From positions 2,046,001 to 2,110,000 of the forward strand of contig OW818699.1 of NCBI GenBank assembly GCA_942493385.1: DNA of 64,000 bases. Direction: 5' to 3'. This document shows, one piece after another, positions 1 through 7,869 of this stretch (its first letter is position 1; each line of letters opens with the position of its first letter). The notes beneath the pieces were generated by a model. It saw nothing but the letters and a program-made list of their open reading frames with translations. It was not told the origin of the DNA and ran no database searches. Source of the DNA: UBA8389 sp942493385 (GTDB lineage Bacteria > Bacteroidota > Bacteroidia > Bacteroidales > UBA1402). Both the position numbers and the translations under genes were made by a program.

Positions 1-1
1 A

Positions 2-1291
2 GGTAAGGATGTCGTATCCATCACTTACGACACCGTTCGAGTTCAGACGGAAACCATTCTTCAGGACAGTGTCTACCTCCGTAATTCAATTGCTGTTCTA
101 GGCGAATTCACGGATCCGACGTACGGCACAGTCAAGTCGGATTACATGGCACAGTTGTATTGTCCGTTCAATTTCAAATTTCCGGATGATGTGACCAGGA
201 TTAAAGCTGCATACATGTACCTGTATTACGATAATTGGTTCGGAGATTCCACTACCGTTCATCACTTGAATGTTTGGTATCTTGACAAGAGTTCGCTGGA
301 TGCATCAGCTCCTTACGGTTCGGCTGTCGATCCTGCCACTTTCACAAGCAAGTCCAAATTATTGACTTCTGCCACTTTCACGACAGGTGATTTTGTTACT
401 TCCGATTCAGCCAAGGCTTTATCCAACTATTCACAGGTGCTTCGCCTGCCAATCGATTCGGCCTGGTGCGAACAAGTTTTTTTAGCCGAGAACAGGAGCA
501 ATCCTGAGAAATTCGCCACCCCATCTGCATTCAACAACTATTTCAAAGGCATTTATGTCACGACCGATTACGGCAATGGCAGCCTGTTGTACGTCGCCCA
601 TACGGAGCTTGAAATGATGTACGAAACTAAACTGTACAGCTATAACATGCAATCCTGGGATTCTTTAGTCATCGGCGCTTCCTACTTTCCCGTCAACAAA
701 GAAATTCGTCAGGTAAATCGTGCGGTACATCCTGACCTAAGTAGTTACTTGAGTCCTACGCCTACCGATTCGCTCAATTACATCTATTCTCCCGGCGGCA
801 TGTTTACGAAAGTGACCTTTCCTACTACGCTGTTTCAGAAAACTACCGGTAAACTGTCTGGAAAAACGATCAACGGCATGAAACTCTACGTCAATGCCAC
901 TCAAGTGGGTGAAAGCAAGGATTATGCCATGTCACCACCAGCATCCATGTTATTGATTGATGCCTCTAAGGTCAATGCCTTCTTCAGCGGATTCGAATTG
1001 AACGATGGTCTTTATTCCTTCGTGGCCGATTACAATCCGGATTCTCTGAATTATGTGTTTGACTTGAGTTATTATGCTCAAAAGATGGTTCGTGAAAACG
1101 ACGATCCCACTTCGACAGAAATCAAACCTTTTACGGAGATGCTGCTCATACCAGTTAATACCGTTAAGAATGTTGATCAGGAAAGTGTGCGGTTGGAACA
1201 TGTCATTTCGCCGGCAGCGGTTAAGATACTGGGTGGTAATCACCCACGGCGGCCTATGCAACTAAAAGTGATCTACTCAAAGAAAAAGTAG
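2..1291 (+). CDS. DUF4270 family protein, 5' end outside the window
   Basis: The reading frame is open from base 2 and runs to the stop at 1289-1291, so the true start and any lipoprotein signal lie upstream. An internal Met at 146 is not the start, because the residues before it (for example AVLGEFTDPTYGTVKSDY) already match the conserved opening block of DUF4270. The rest is a beta-rich extracytoplasmic protein with many Tyr, Thr and Ser residues, as is usual for this Bacteroidota family of predicted surface lipoproteins. Its biochemical role is unknown. A 43-base gap separates it from the transporter gene downstream, so co-transcription is possible. Confidence 0.8.
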   Translation, partial: GKDVVSITYDTVRVQTETILQDSVYLRNSIAVLGEFTDPTYGTVKSDYMAQLYCPFNFKFPDDVTRIKAAYMYLYYDNWFGDSTTVHHLNVWYLDKSSLDASAPYGSAVDPATFTSKSKLLTSATFTTGDFVTSDSAKALSNYSQVLRLPIDSAWCEQVFLAENRSNPEKFATPSAFNNYFKGIYVTTDYGNGSLLYVAHTELEMMYETKLYSYNMQSWDSLVIGASYFPVNKEIRQVNRAVHPDLSSYLSPTPTDSLNYIYSPGGMFTKVTFPTTLFQKTTGKLSGKTINGMKLYVNATQVGESKDYAMSPPASMLLIDASKVNAFFSGFELNDGLYSFVADYNPDSLNYVFDLSYYAQKMVRENDDPTSTEIKPFTEMLLIPVNTVKNVDQESVRLEHVISPAAVKILGGNHPRRPMQLKVIYSKKK

Positions 1292-1334
1292 ACCTTTTGC
1301 GCCGACCTATTTTTAAATCAATCAATTTTTTTTC

Positions 1335-1892
1335 ATGAACACAAAAGGAAATCCTGCGGTAGTAGGTCTGGCCGGTTTTGGTATGACCACCTTGCTTCTA
1401 CAATTTCACAATCTGGGACTCATCGGATGGGGCCCTGTTTTAGCCATGGGCTTAATTTTCGGAGGTTTGGCACAAATGATTGCCGGCTTTCAAGAACATC
1501 AGATGGGAAACAACTTCGGTTTCAGTGCTTTCGTTTCGTACGGGGCATTCTGGATCGGGCTGAGCATCATCAAGTTATTAAACTTTTACGAGGTATATCC
1601 CAGCAGCGGAACAGACCTTGGTTACTATCTATTTGGTTGGTCACTGTACACCGCAATATTGTTAGTTGCCTCGCTACGTATCCATTTAGCCATGTTTTTC
1701 ACGTTTGCAACCCTACAAATTGGGTTCATCTTGTTGGTGTTGGAACATTTCTGGTTTCCGGAACTCAAAACAATTGCTGCCATCGATCTGATTATCTGTG
1801 CTTTGGCTGCATGGTACATGATGGCAGGCATCATTATCAACGATCTGGCTGGCAAGACTATTTTGCCCATGGGTAAAAAGTGGATCAAATAG
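1335..1892 (+). CDS. satP: Acetate uptake transporter, GPR1/FUN34/YaaH (SatP) family
   Basis: A 185-residue protein of about six hydrophobic segments, the size and layout of the SatP/YaaH family of succinate-acetate channels. Near the N-terminus it has the family signature in the form NPAVVGLAGFGMTT (usually NPAPLGL), followed by a Gly-rich segment ending in IAGFQEHQMGNNFG, which matches the conserved FxxGNTFG-like block. The expected role is passage of acetate or another short monocarboxylate across the inner membrane. The start ATG at 1335 follows an A/T-rich leader. A strong hairpin follows the stop. Family assignment is secure; substrate is inferred from the family. Confidence 0.85.
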   Translation: MNTKGNPAVVGLAGFGMTTLLLQFHNLGLIGWGPVLAMGLIFGGLAQMIAGFQEHQMGNNFGFSAFVSYGAFWIGLSIIKLLNFYEVYPSSGTDLGYYLFGWSLYTAILLVASLRIHLAMFFTFATLQIGFILLVLEHFWFPELKTIAAIDLIICALAAWYMMAGIIINDLAGKTILPMGKKWIK

Positions 1893-1913
1893 CTTACCTG
1901 CCTAGTTAAAAAA

Positions 1914-1953
1914 AAGTGAACCTCAAAAAATTACAAACTTTTGGGGTTCACTT
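1914..1953. terminator. Bidirectional terminator between satP and the GH57 gene
   Basis: Two 15-base arms (1914-1928 and 1939-1953) pair perfectly apart from one G-U wobble, around a 10-base loop. An A-run precedes the hairpin and a T-rich stretch follows it, so it can end transcription from both convergent genes. Confidence 0.8.
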
Positions 1954-1992
1954 CATTTTGTGAAAGCTGTTTCTTGAAATGTTTTGAAACCT

Positions 1993-3312
1993 CTATTTTT
2001 TTGTAGCCTTCGATTTGGTGGGTTTGGTTTTCAATTGCTTGATTTCGTTTTCCAACTTCTTTATGGTCAGTTCCTGATTATCGATGGTGGTCAACAGGGA
2101 GTGGAGTTCTTCATTACCGACACTGCTCGGGTATTGTGCATCAACGCGTTTGCAGAAATCGCTCACGACGTTCATGTAATTGGTGAAGGCTTCAAAGGGC
2201 GATTCGTACGGGCTGAAATGTTGATGCAGCGCACCGTCGGCAGAACGTTTGGTACTCATGTAGAAGAAATGGTCGCTGGTTTGCAGATAAAGCCAGTCCT
2301 GCATCAGTCGGCGGTCTTTGGTCTTCCGAACGCGGTCTGCCTGACTGTAGATCTTGTTGAAAGCTTCCTGTTGAAGGGTATTTCCCAACCAAGCACTGAC
2401 GTCACGTTCTTCATCTGCCCAGGAAATCGGGTAGGGCACCGGCAAGGCTTCTACCGGTTTCATCTTGGCTGCCACTTCAGAAGGGGTTGAGAAGGTGATG
2501 CCTTTCTGTTCAGCGAATAATGGCAATGCTTTTAAGAAATCGAAGATACCAGTTTCGCGAACTTGCATGTTTCCGAACGTTTCATAGTTCATGAACAGGT
2601 TCACCAGTTGTTCGTTTTCGGGTATGAGCCGAATCCATTCTATGAGCTTGTCTGCAGTGAGGGGATATCCTGCCCAACCGTGGTTGGAAAAACGGAAGGA
2701 AATGTCGTCGCTCAACTTGCTGTTTTTGAGCAGAAGCTTTATATTGGGATTAACAGCGCTTTGATAAACAAAATTCGGACTTTTCCAACCCAGAATGTGT
2801 TTGGCACCCTCGGTAATGATGGTTTTATATCCCATTTCAGCCACCATCTGGCCAATTTCATCCGAATAGATCAACTCCGTGTTTCGAAAAACCTTGGGCT
2901 TCTTTCCAAAAAGGCTTTCGATTCTTTTGCTGTGTTGTTCCACTTGCGCCTTGAATTCATCGGGATCCTTAAGGCTGCTGAGCGAATGGGCATAGGTTTC
3001 TGCCAAAAATTCCACGCAATCGGTCTTGGCCAGCTGGCGGAAGCTGTCGATGACCTCAGGTGCATGCATTTCCAATTGGTCGAGCGCAACACCTGAGATG
3101 GAAAATGCGACTTTGAATTTTCCTTTGTTGGACTCTATCATTTCCAGCAACAACTTATTGGCAGGCAGGAAGGACTTTTGCACCATCTGCTCCAAAATGT
3201 TTTCATTGCTGAAATCGTCGTAGTAATAATGATCGTTGCCAATGTCGAAGAAACGATACCGTTTGAGCCGGAAAGGCTGATGAATTTGAAAGTAGAAGCA
3301 GATGGTCTTCAT
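1993..3312 (-). CDS. Glycoside hydrolase family 57 (alpha-amylase-like)
   Basis: A 439-residue GH57 protein without a signal peptide, expected to act in the cytoplasm on alpha-glucans. It opens with the family's first conserved block (IHQPFR, His11). The third block, FRNTELIYSDEIG, keeps Glu146, the expected nucleophile. The fourth block reads MNYETFG, whereas active members have Asp-x-Glu-x-Phe-Gly. The catalytic acid position therefore appears to be Asn242, which may mean weak or no hydrolysis, as known for 'amylase-like' GH57 homologues in Bacteroidota. The C-terminus is a Lys-rich coiled coil (about 400-439). It is last in a three-gene operon with a glycosyltransferase and a debranching enzyme, which points to glycogen or maltodextrin metabolism. 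Confidence 0.85.
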   Translation of the reverse strand: MKTICFYFQIHQPFRLKRYRFFDIGNDHYYYDDFSNENILEQMVQKSFLPANKLLLEMIESNKGKFKVAFSISGVALDQLEMHAPEVIDSFRQLAKTDCVEFLAETYAHSLSSLKDPDEFKAQVEQHSKRIESLFGKKPKVFRNTELIYSDEIGQMVAEMGYKTIITEGAKHILGWKSPNFVYQSAVNPNIKLLLKNSKLSDDISFRFSNHGWAGYPLTADKLIEWIRLIPENEQLVNLFMNYETFGNMQVRETGIFDFLKALPLFAEQKGITFSTPSEVAAKMKPVEALPVPYPISWADEERDVSAWLGNTLQQEAFNKIYSQADRVRKTKDRRLMQDWLYLQTSDHFFYMSTKRSADGALHQHFSPYESPFEAFTNYMNVVSDFCKRVDAQYPSSVGNEELHSLLTTIDNQELTIKKLENEIKQLKTKPTKSKATKK

Positions 3313-3343
3313 AATAGGTAGTATTTTTCAGTTTCTTTTTGGA

Positions 3344-4603
3344 TTAACGGGAGCAGACGCGGTTGTAAATCTCACGAACCTTTTGACCGGCATATTCCCA
3401 CTTGATTTCATCAACTTCCTTTTTTCCTTCATCCCTCAGGAATTCGTAGAAAACGGGATAGGTAATGATGGAATAGACTGCGTCAGCCATGGCGTCGATG
3501 TCCCAGTAATCGGTTTTGATGGCGTTGTCGAGAATCTCGGCGCAACCAGACTGTTTTGAAATGATGGTTGGAACCCCTACCTGCATGGCTTCCAGCGGAG
3601 AAATTCCAAAAGGCTCCGATACGGAAGGCATGATGTACACATCGCTGGATTTCAGCATTTCATAGACTTGGTCTCCTTTTAGGAAGCCTGGAAAGTGGAA
3701 GCGGTCGGATATGCCTCGCTTGGCTGCAAGACGAATCATGGCTTCCATCATGTCTCCGCTACCGGCCATGACAAAACGAACATTCTTGGTTTTTGCAAGC
3801 ACCTTGGCTGCGGCTTCCACAAAATATTCAGGACCTTTTTGCATGGTGATGCGCCCCAAGAAGGTCACCACCTTGTCTCCGCAGCGAATCGGCTTGATGG
3901 CTTCGATGGATGCGCTGACCGGTTCCACGGCATTGTGAACGGTGCTGACCTTGTCCGGATGCTGATGGTATTTGTTGATGACGGTGTCTCTGGTGAGGTT
4001 GCTCACGCAGATGATGTGGTCGGCATGATCCATTCCGTTTTTTTCGATGCTGTATACCTGTGGGTTCACCTGTCCTCGACTTCGGTCGAAATCGGTGGCA
4101 TGCACATGGATGACCATGGGCTTGCCGCTCACATTTTTAGCATGGATGCCGGCAGGATATGTCAGCCAATCGTGTGAATGTATGACGTCAAACGTTTCTC
4201 TTCGGGCGATGACACCGGCACAGATGGAATAATTGTTGATTTCCTCCAGCAAGTTGTCAGGATATCGGCCTGAAAACTCGATACAGCCTAAATCATTGAC
4301 ATTCATATAGCTGAAATCAGCATATAGAAAATTTCGCAGCTCGAAATATTCCTGTGGATCCATCATGGAACCCAGTCTGTTTTTTACAGTCTCGTAGCTT
4401 GGATCGCGCCACACGATGGGCGTGTTTCCTGCTCCGGTTATCTTGAGGAAACTTTGGTCTTCGTCACCGTATGGTTTTGGTATTACAAATACGATATCCA
4501 TATCCGGTTGCATGGACATTCCTCTGGTCAGGCCATAACTGGCTGTTCCCAATCCCCCCAGAATATGCGGGGGGAACTCCCATCCGAACATCAGTGCTCT
4601 CAT
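3344..4603 (-). CDS. Glycosyltransferase (GT4/GT5-like), probable glycogen-synthase-type enzyme
   Basis: A 419-residue GT-B fold enzyme. The N-terminus has FGWEFPPHILGGLGTASYG, the Gly-rich nucleotide-sugar loop typical of glycogen-synthase-like glycosyltransferases. The C-terminal half has FLGRITMQKGPEYF and the acidic motif SEPFGISPLEAM, which binds the donor sugar nucleotide. No signal peptide is present. Its start codon overlaps the stop of the upstream debranching gene by four bases (ATGA), so the two are probably translationally coupled. The context (debranching enzyme, GH57) supports elongation of an alpha-glucan such as glycogen. The donor (UDP- or ADP-glucose) cannot be read from the sequence. 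Confidence 0.8.
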   Translation of the reverse strand: MRALMFGWEFPPHILGGLGTASYGLTRGMSMQPDMDIVFVIPKPYGDEDQSFLKITGAGNTPIVWRDPSYETVKNRLGSMMDPQEYFELRNFLYADFSYMNVNDLGCIEFSGRYPDNLLEEINNYSICAGVIARRETFDVIHSHDWLTYPAGIHAKNVSGKPMVIHVHATDFDRSRGQVNPQVYSIEKNGMDHADHIICVSNLTRDTVINKYHQHPDKVSTVHNAVEPVSASIEAIKPIRCGDKVVTFLGRITMQKGPEYFVEAAAKVLAKTKNVRFVMAGSGDMMEAMIRLAAKRGISDRFHFPGFLKGDQVYEMLKSSDVYIMPSVSEPFGISPLEAMQVGVPTIISKQSGCAEILDNAIKTDYWDIDAMADAVYSIITYPVFYEFLRDEGKKEVDEIKWEYAGQKVREIYNRVCSR

Positions 4604-6561
4604 ACGTTTTCGTCTATGGTGTTGATCATATTTTTTACTACGCGATGGATCCTCAGGATTTCACCGACACTCATGGCATAGGATACGCCACCGCGGCCTC
4701 TATATGGAGGATTTCCGTCAAACAATTCGGATATCGTACCGATTCCTCGGTCTGTCAGCTCTTCTTCAAATCCGTAAATGATTCGTTGGGCAAAACTGAT
4801 GCCGCTGAATTTGTAAACTTTCAAGTAGGCGTCCAAATAAGATCCGATGAGCCATGGCCATGCGGTTCCTTGATGATAGGCCCTTGACCGCTGCTCCTCA
4901 CTTCCCTCAAAGGTGGGATTGTAACCTCCGCTTTTGGGACTCAGTGTTCGCAGTCCTTTAGGGGTGAGCAATTCTTTGGTGACGAAATCCAGTACGGATT
5001 TCTGCTGAATGCGTTCCAGGGGAGAGTGATCGAGTGCGACGGCAAAGATCATATTGGGGCGAACGCTGAAATCTTTCGGGCCTTCGTTGACATAATCAAA
5101 CAAGTAACCATATTGATTCATGAATACTTGGCTGAAACTGACTTTTACCTTCTCTGCCAATGTTGAATAACCATCGGCAATGGATGATTTCTTCAAAAGT
5201 ACTGCCATTTCGGCTCCGAACATCAAGCCGTTGTACCATAGGGCGTTGAATTCGACAAGATAACCAGATCTGGGCACCAGTGGCTTACCATACTGCATCG
5301 AGTTCATCCAACTGACCGGTAATTCTTTACCGTAACTATACAACAAACCGTTTTCATGTAGGAACAGGTTCGGATGTCCTTGTTTTTTGATGAAATCCAA
5401 GACTTCGAGCACCACATTTCCATATTCCCCAGCACAGACGTCGTAACCGGCATGGCGGGCATATTCCTGAACGGCACGGATGAACCAGAGCAATACGTCC
5501 GGTGAATCCATTTCGGAAATTTCACAGTCCAGTGGTTTGCCTCCGATAAAATTGCTGACCGCCTTTACACCCGTTTCCATAATGGCCGTGAAAAGCCCCG
5601 GATCTTTGGCGGCTATGGTGCATCCTGGCAAAGCAATGAATAGATCCCTGGCCCTGTATTTGAACCAAGGGTATCCGGCAATTATGTAGCGTTGACCGTC
5701 TTCGTGTTTGTTATAGAGCTGATAAGCAGCATTTTTCAGACAATTCGTGAAATTGTTGCGAGGAGTACGGATGGCGGCTTCTTCCTCGAAGAGGTGCTTC
5801 ATTCGCCTAGGCGACAAGGCTTCCGTGCCTGCCGAAAAGTAAATGCTTTCCTTAGGTTTGATGGCTACCTCAAAATAACCTGGAACATATTGGTCTTCGT
5901 TGAATAGGTAACCCCGTTCCTGTTCCTTGGAGTATTCGATGTCCTTGTACCAGTTGGAAACTTCTACAAACTCATTCTTATGAGAAAGTTGCATATTGAG
6001 TTCTGGATATCCCGAATAGAGGCACATCTTTATACCGTGGTCAATGTTCTTAACGGTTTTGTCGATGACCGAGTTTTCGAAACTAAGCTGGTCTGCTCTG
6101 CGAAAGGCAAGGAATGGTTTGAATCGCAGTCGGGTAGGGGAATGTGCTTCCAACAGGGTGAATTTGATCAGAACCCGATTCTCGTGTGATACAAAAATCA
6201 ATTCTTTGGACAGCACGACACCTCCGACTCGGTAAAAGGTCGATGGATTCGTATCGCATTCGTATTGACGGATGTATTTGTGACCCTTCGGACTGTAACT
6301 CTCTCCAGGAAACTTATGAATGCCCAGGTTGAATTCCGAACCGTGTTGTATTACTGTCGTATCGAGCGAAGAAATGAGGACGTGATTCTCTGCATCCAGT
6401 TCAGGCAAGGGAACAACAAGCAAGCCATTGTATTTACGGGTATTGCAATCCACGATGGTGGAATAGCTGTAGGCGCCTGATTTGTTGGTCCGAAGCATTT
6501 CCTTGGACAGGGATTGCTCGAGATTGATCATGAGGGTCTTGTCAAATTTCAGATAACTCAT
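4600..6561 (-). CDS. Amylo-alpha-1,6-glucosidase (glycogen debranching enzyme, GH133-type)
   Basis: A protein of about 653 residues that hydrolyses alpha-1,6 branch points of glycogen. The N-terminal beta-sandwich domain (about 1-260) contains TNKSGAYSYSTIVDCNTRKYNGLL, split here as the family's conserved 'TNGxGGYxxxT...RxYhGLL' block. The C-terminal (alpha/alpha)6 part contains YPWFKYRARDLFIALPG, close to the usual GYPWFxxWGRDTFIALPG catalytic block, and further on AYHQGTAWPWLIGSYLDAY. The frame is open 33 codons upstream, but the ATG at 6561 (MSYLKFDKT) is chosen because the upstream residues are Lys/Phe-rich and non-conserved. It is first in the glycogen operon. Confidence 0.85.
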   Translation of the reverse strand: MSYLKFDKTLMINLEQSLSKEMLRTNKSGAYSYSTIVDCNTRKYNGLLVVPLPELDAENHVLISSLDTTVIQHGSEFNLGIHKFPGESYSPKGHKYIRQYECDTNPSTFYRVGGVVLSKELIFVSHENRVLIKFTLLEAHSPTRLRFKPFLAFRRADQLSFENSVIDKTVKNIDHGIKMCLYSGYPELNMQLSHKNEFVEVSNWYKDIEYSKEQERGYLFNEDQYVPGYFEVAIKPKESIYFSAGTEALSPRRMKHLFEEEAAIRTPRNNFTNCLKNAAYQLYNKHEDGQRYIIAGYPWFKYRARDLFIALPGCTIAAKDPGLFTAIMETGVKAVSNFIGGKPLDCEISEMDSPDVLLWFIRAVQEYARHAGYDVCAGEYGNVVLEVLDFIKKQGHPNLFLHENGLLYSYGKELPVSWMNSMQYGKPLVPRSGYLVEFNALWYNGLMFGAEMAVLLKKSSIADGYSTLAEKVKVSFSQVFMNQYGYLFDYVNEGPKDFSVRPNMIFAVALDHSPLERIQQKSVLDFVTKELLTPKGLRTLSPKSGGYNPTFEGSEEQRSRAYHQGTAWPWLIGSYLDAYLKVYKFSGISFAQRIIYGFEEELTDRGIGTISELFDGNPPYRGRGGVSYAMSVGEILRIHRVVKNMINTIDENV

Positions 6562-6706
6562 GGTATTGATTTTTGAACGAAAATACGTATTTGAATTGAC
6601 AATCGAAAGAAAAAAACACCTTTTTACGAACAAAAAGGGTTTGTTCCGGTATGTTTTCAAACATACGCGGTTAGATACAAAACGGATTTGATTTATTCAG
6701 TGTACT

Positions 6707-7342
6707 TTAACGACCGGCTTCCAAGAGCTGACGGATGATCTCCGTGTTCTTGGCAAGTGACAATCCGTTGAGCAGCGGATCCAAGTTGCTGGTGAACAAT
6801 TTGACGGCTATGGCCAGCAGGATGATTCCGAAAAATTTGCGGAGTATATAAATGGTGCCCTTGCCTATGAATTTTTCAATTTTGCCGGTGGCCTTCAATA
6901 CCAGATAAACGAAGCCCATGTTTAGAGCCAGGGCTATTACGATGTTAAGGATGTTGTATTCCGCACGAAGCGAAAGCAAAGCGGTGAAGGAACCTGCACC
7001 GGCTATGAGGGGGAAAACCAGCGGAACAATATAGGAAGTTTCAGACGGACCTTCGTATTTCATGATTCGCACATCGAATGTCATTTCGACTGCGACCACA
7101 AAAATAACGAGCGCACCGGCTACTGCAAAGGAAGAAACGTTGACTCCGAACAATTTTAAGAGGACTTCACCGACAAACAGGAAAATAACCATGGTCACGA
7201 AAGAAATCAGACTGACTTTGGCTGCCTTGATCCTGCCCATACGTTGTTGCAAGTCCACGATAACGGGTATGGATCCGATAATGTCGATGATCGCAAATAG
7301 GACCACAAATGCGCTGAGTACTTCCTTCAGATTGAATTCCAT
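6707..7342 (-). CDS. MarC family integral membrane protein
   Basis: A protein of 211 residues with about six hydrophobic helices and the N-terminal MarC pattern (FVVLFAIIDIIGSIPVIVD). Another conserved block, VPLVFPLIAGAGSFTALLSL, resembles the family's 'P.a.P..aGPG.i...i.l' signature. The function of MarC proteins is not established; an older link to antibiotic resistance was not confirmed. The ATG at 7342 is preferred to an in-frame TTG at 7357, because a -7 promoter box (TACATTTG, minus strand, 7362-7355) overlaps the TTG. It is probably a single-gene unit. Confidence 0.8.
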   Translation of the reverse strand: MEFNLKEVLSAFVVLFAIIDIIGSIPVIVDLQQRMGRIKAAKVSLISFVTMVIFLFVGEVLLKLFGVNVSSFAVAGALVIFVVAVEMTFDVRIMKYEGPSETSYIVPLVFPLIAGAGSFTALLSLRAEYNILNIVIALALNMGFVYLVLKATGKIEKFIGKGTIYILRKFFGIILLAIAVKLFTSNLDPLLNGLSLAKNTEIIRQLLEAGR

Positions 7343-7445
7343 CTTTTTTTTCCGCAAATGTAACGTGTTTTGTCGGGATAAATATGTACTTTCGCCTTAA
7401 TTTTTCAATAGGTACTCCGAAAGGGAAAATCCAGACGAATCATCG

Positions 7446-7859
7446 ATGTCAACGTTTGATATATTTACTCAACTACCTCTATTCAAGGAAATTGAAAAAG
7501 AGGCCTTGTTTTCGTTGGTACCGAAAATCAGTCTTGATTTCGAACATTGGAAGGAAAAGGACGTTCTTTTCACCCGTCAATCACCCATTAGCGGTTTGGT
7601 TTTCCTGTTGCAGGGACAAGCCTGCCTTAAAGATGCATCGGGTGAAGTCGTTCTTGCCGGTCCTACGCTTTTGTCCTGGGCAGGTATTTTCGGTCAAGAA
7701 AAGAACCAGACGTCCGAAGCCATTGCGTTGACTGCCTGCAGTACGTTAACTGTGGACAGGCGTTCGTTGGTTTACCTGATCCGTACGGAACCTGCTTTTT
7801 TGGAGGCCTATCTTGGAATGCTGTCCGATGCTTTGTTTACCATACATTCACCCCATTGA
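7446..7859 (+). CDS. Stand-alone cyclic-nucleotide-binding-like domain protein
   Basis: A 137-residue protein made of one Crp/Fnr-type sensory beta-barrel (opening TQLPLFKEIEKEALFSLVP, then VLFTRQSPISGLVFLLQGQA) and a final helix. It ends where a DNA-binding helix-turn-helix would begin in Crp, so it is not a normal transcription factor. The phosphate-binding cassette is not canonical: the expected Gly-Glu...Arg pattern is not apparent around SWAGIFGQEKNQTSEA, so cAMP binding is doubtful. Only 10 bases separate it from the peptidase gene. Its role is unknown. Confidence 0.65.
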   Translation: MSTFDIFTQLPLFKEIEKEALFSLVPKISLDFEHWKEKDVLFTRQSPISGLVFLLQGQACLKDASGEVVLAGPTLLSWAGIFGQEKNQTSEAIALTACSTLTVDRRSLVYLIRTEPAFLEAYLGMLSDALFTIHSPH

Positions 7860-7869
7860 AACATTGATT

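Noticed and set aside
1427..1876. A 149-codon open frame inside the satP gene
   Set aside because: It lies in another frame of a clear transporter gene, has many Cys/His/Trp residues and no family pattern, so it is a shadow.
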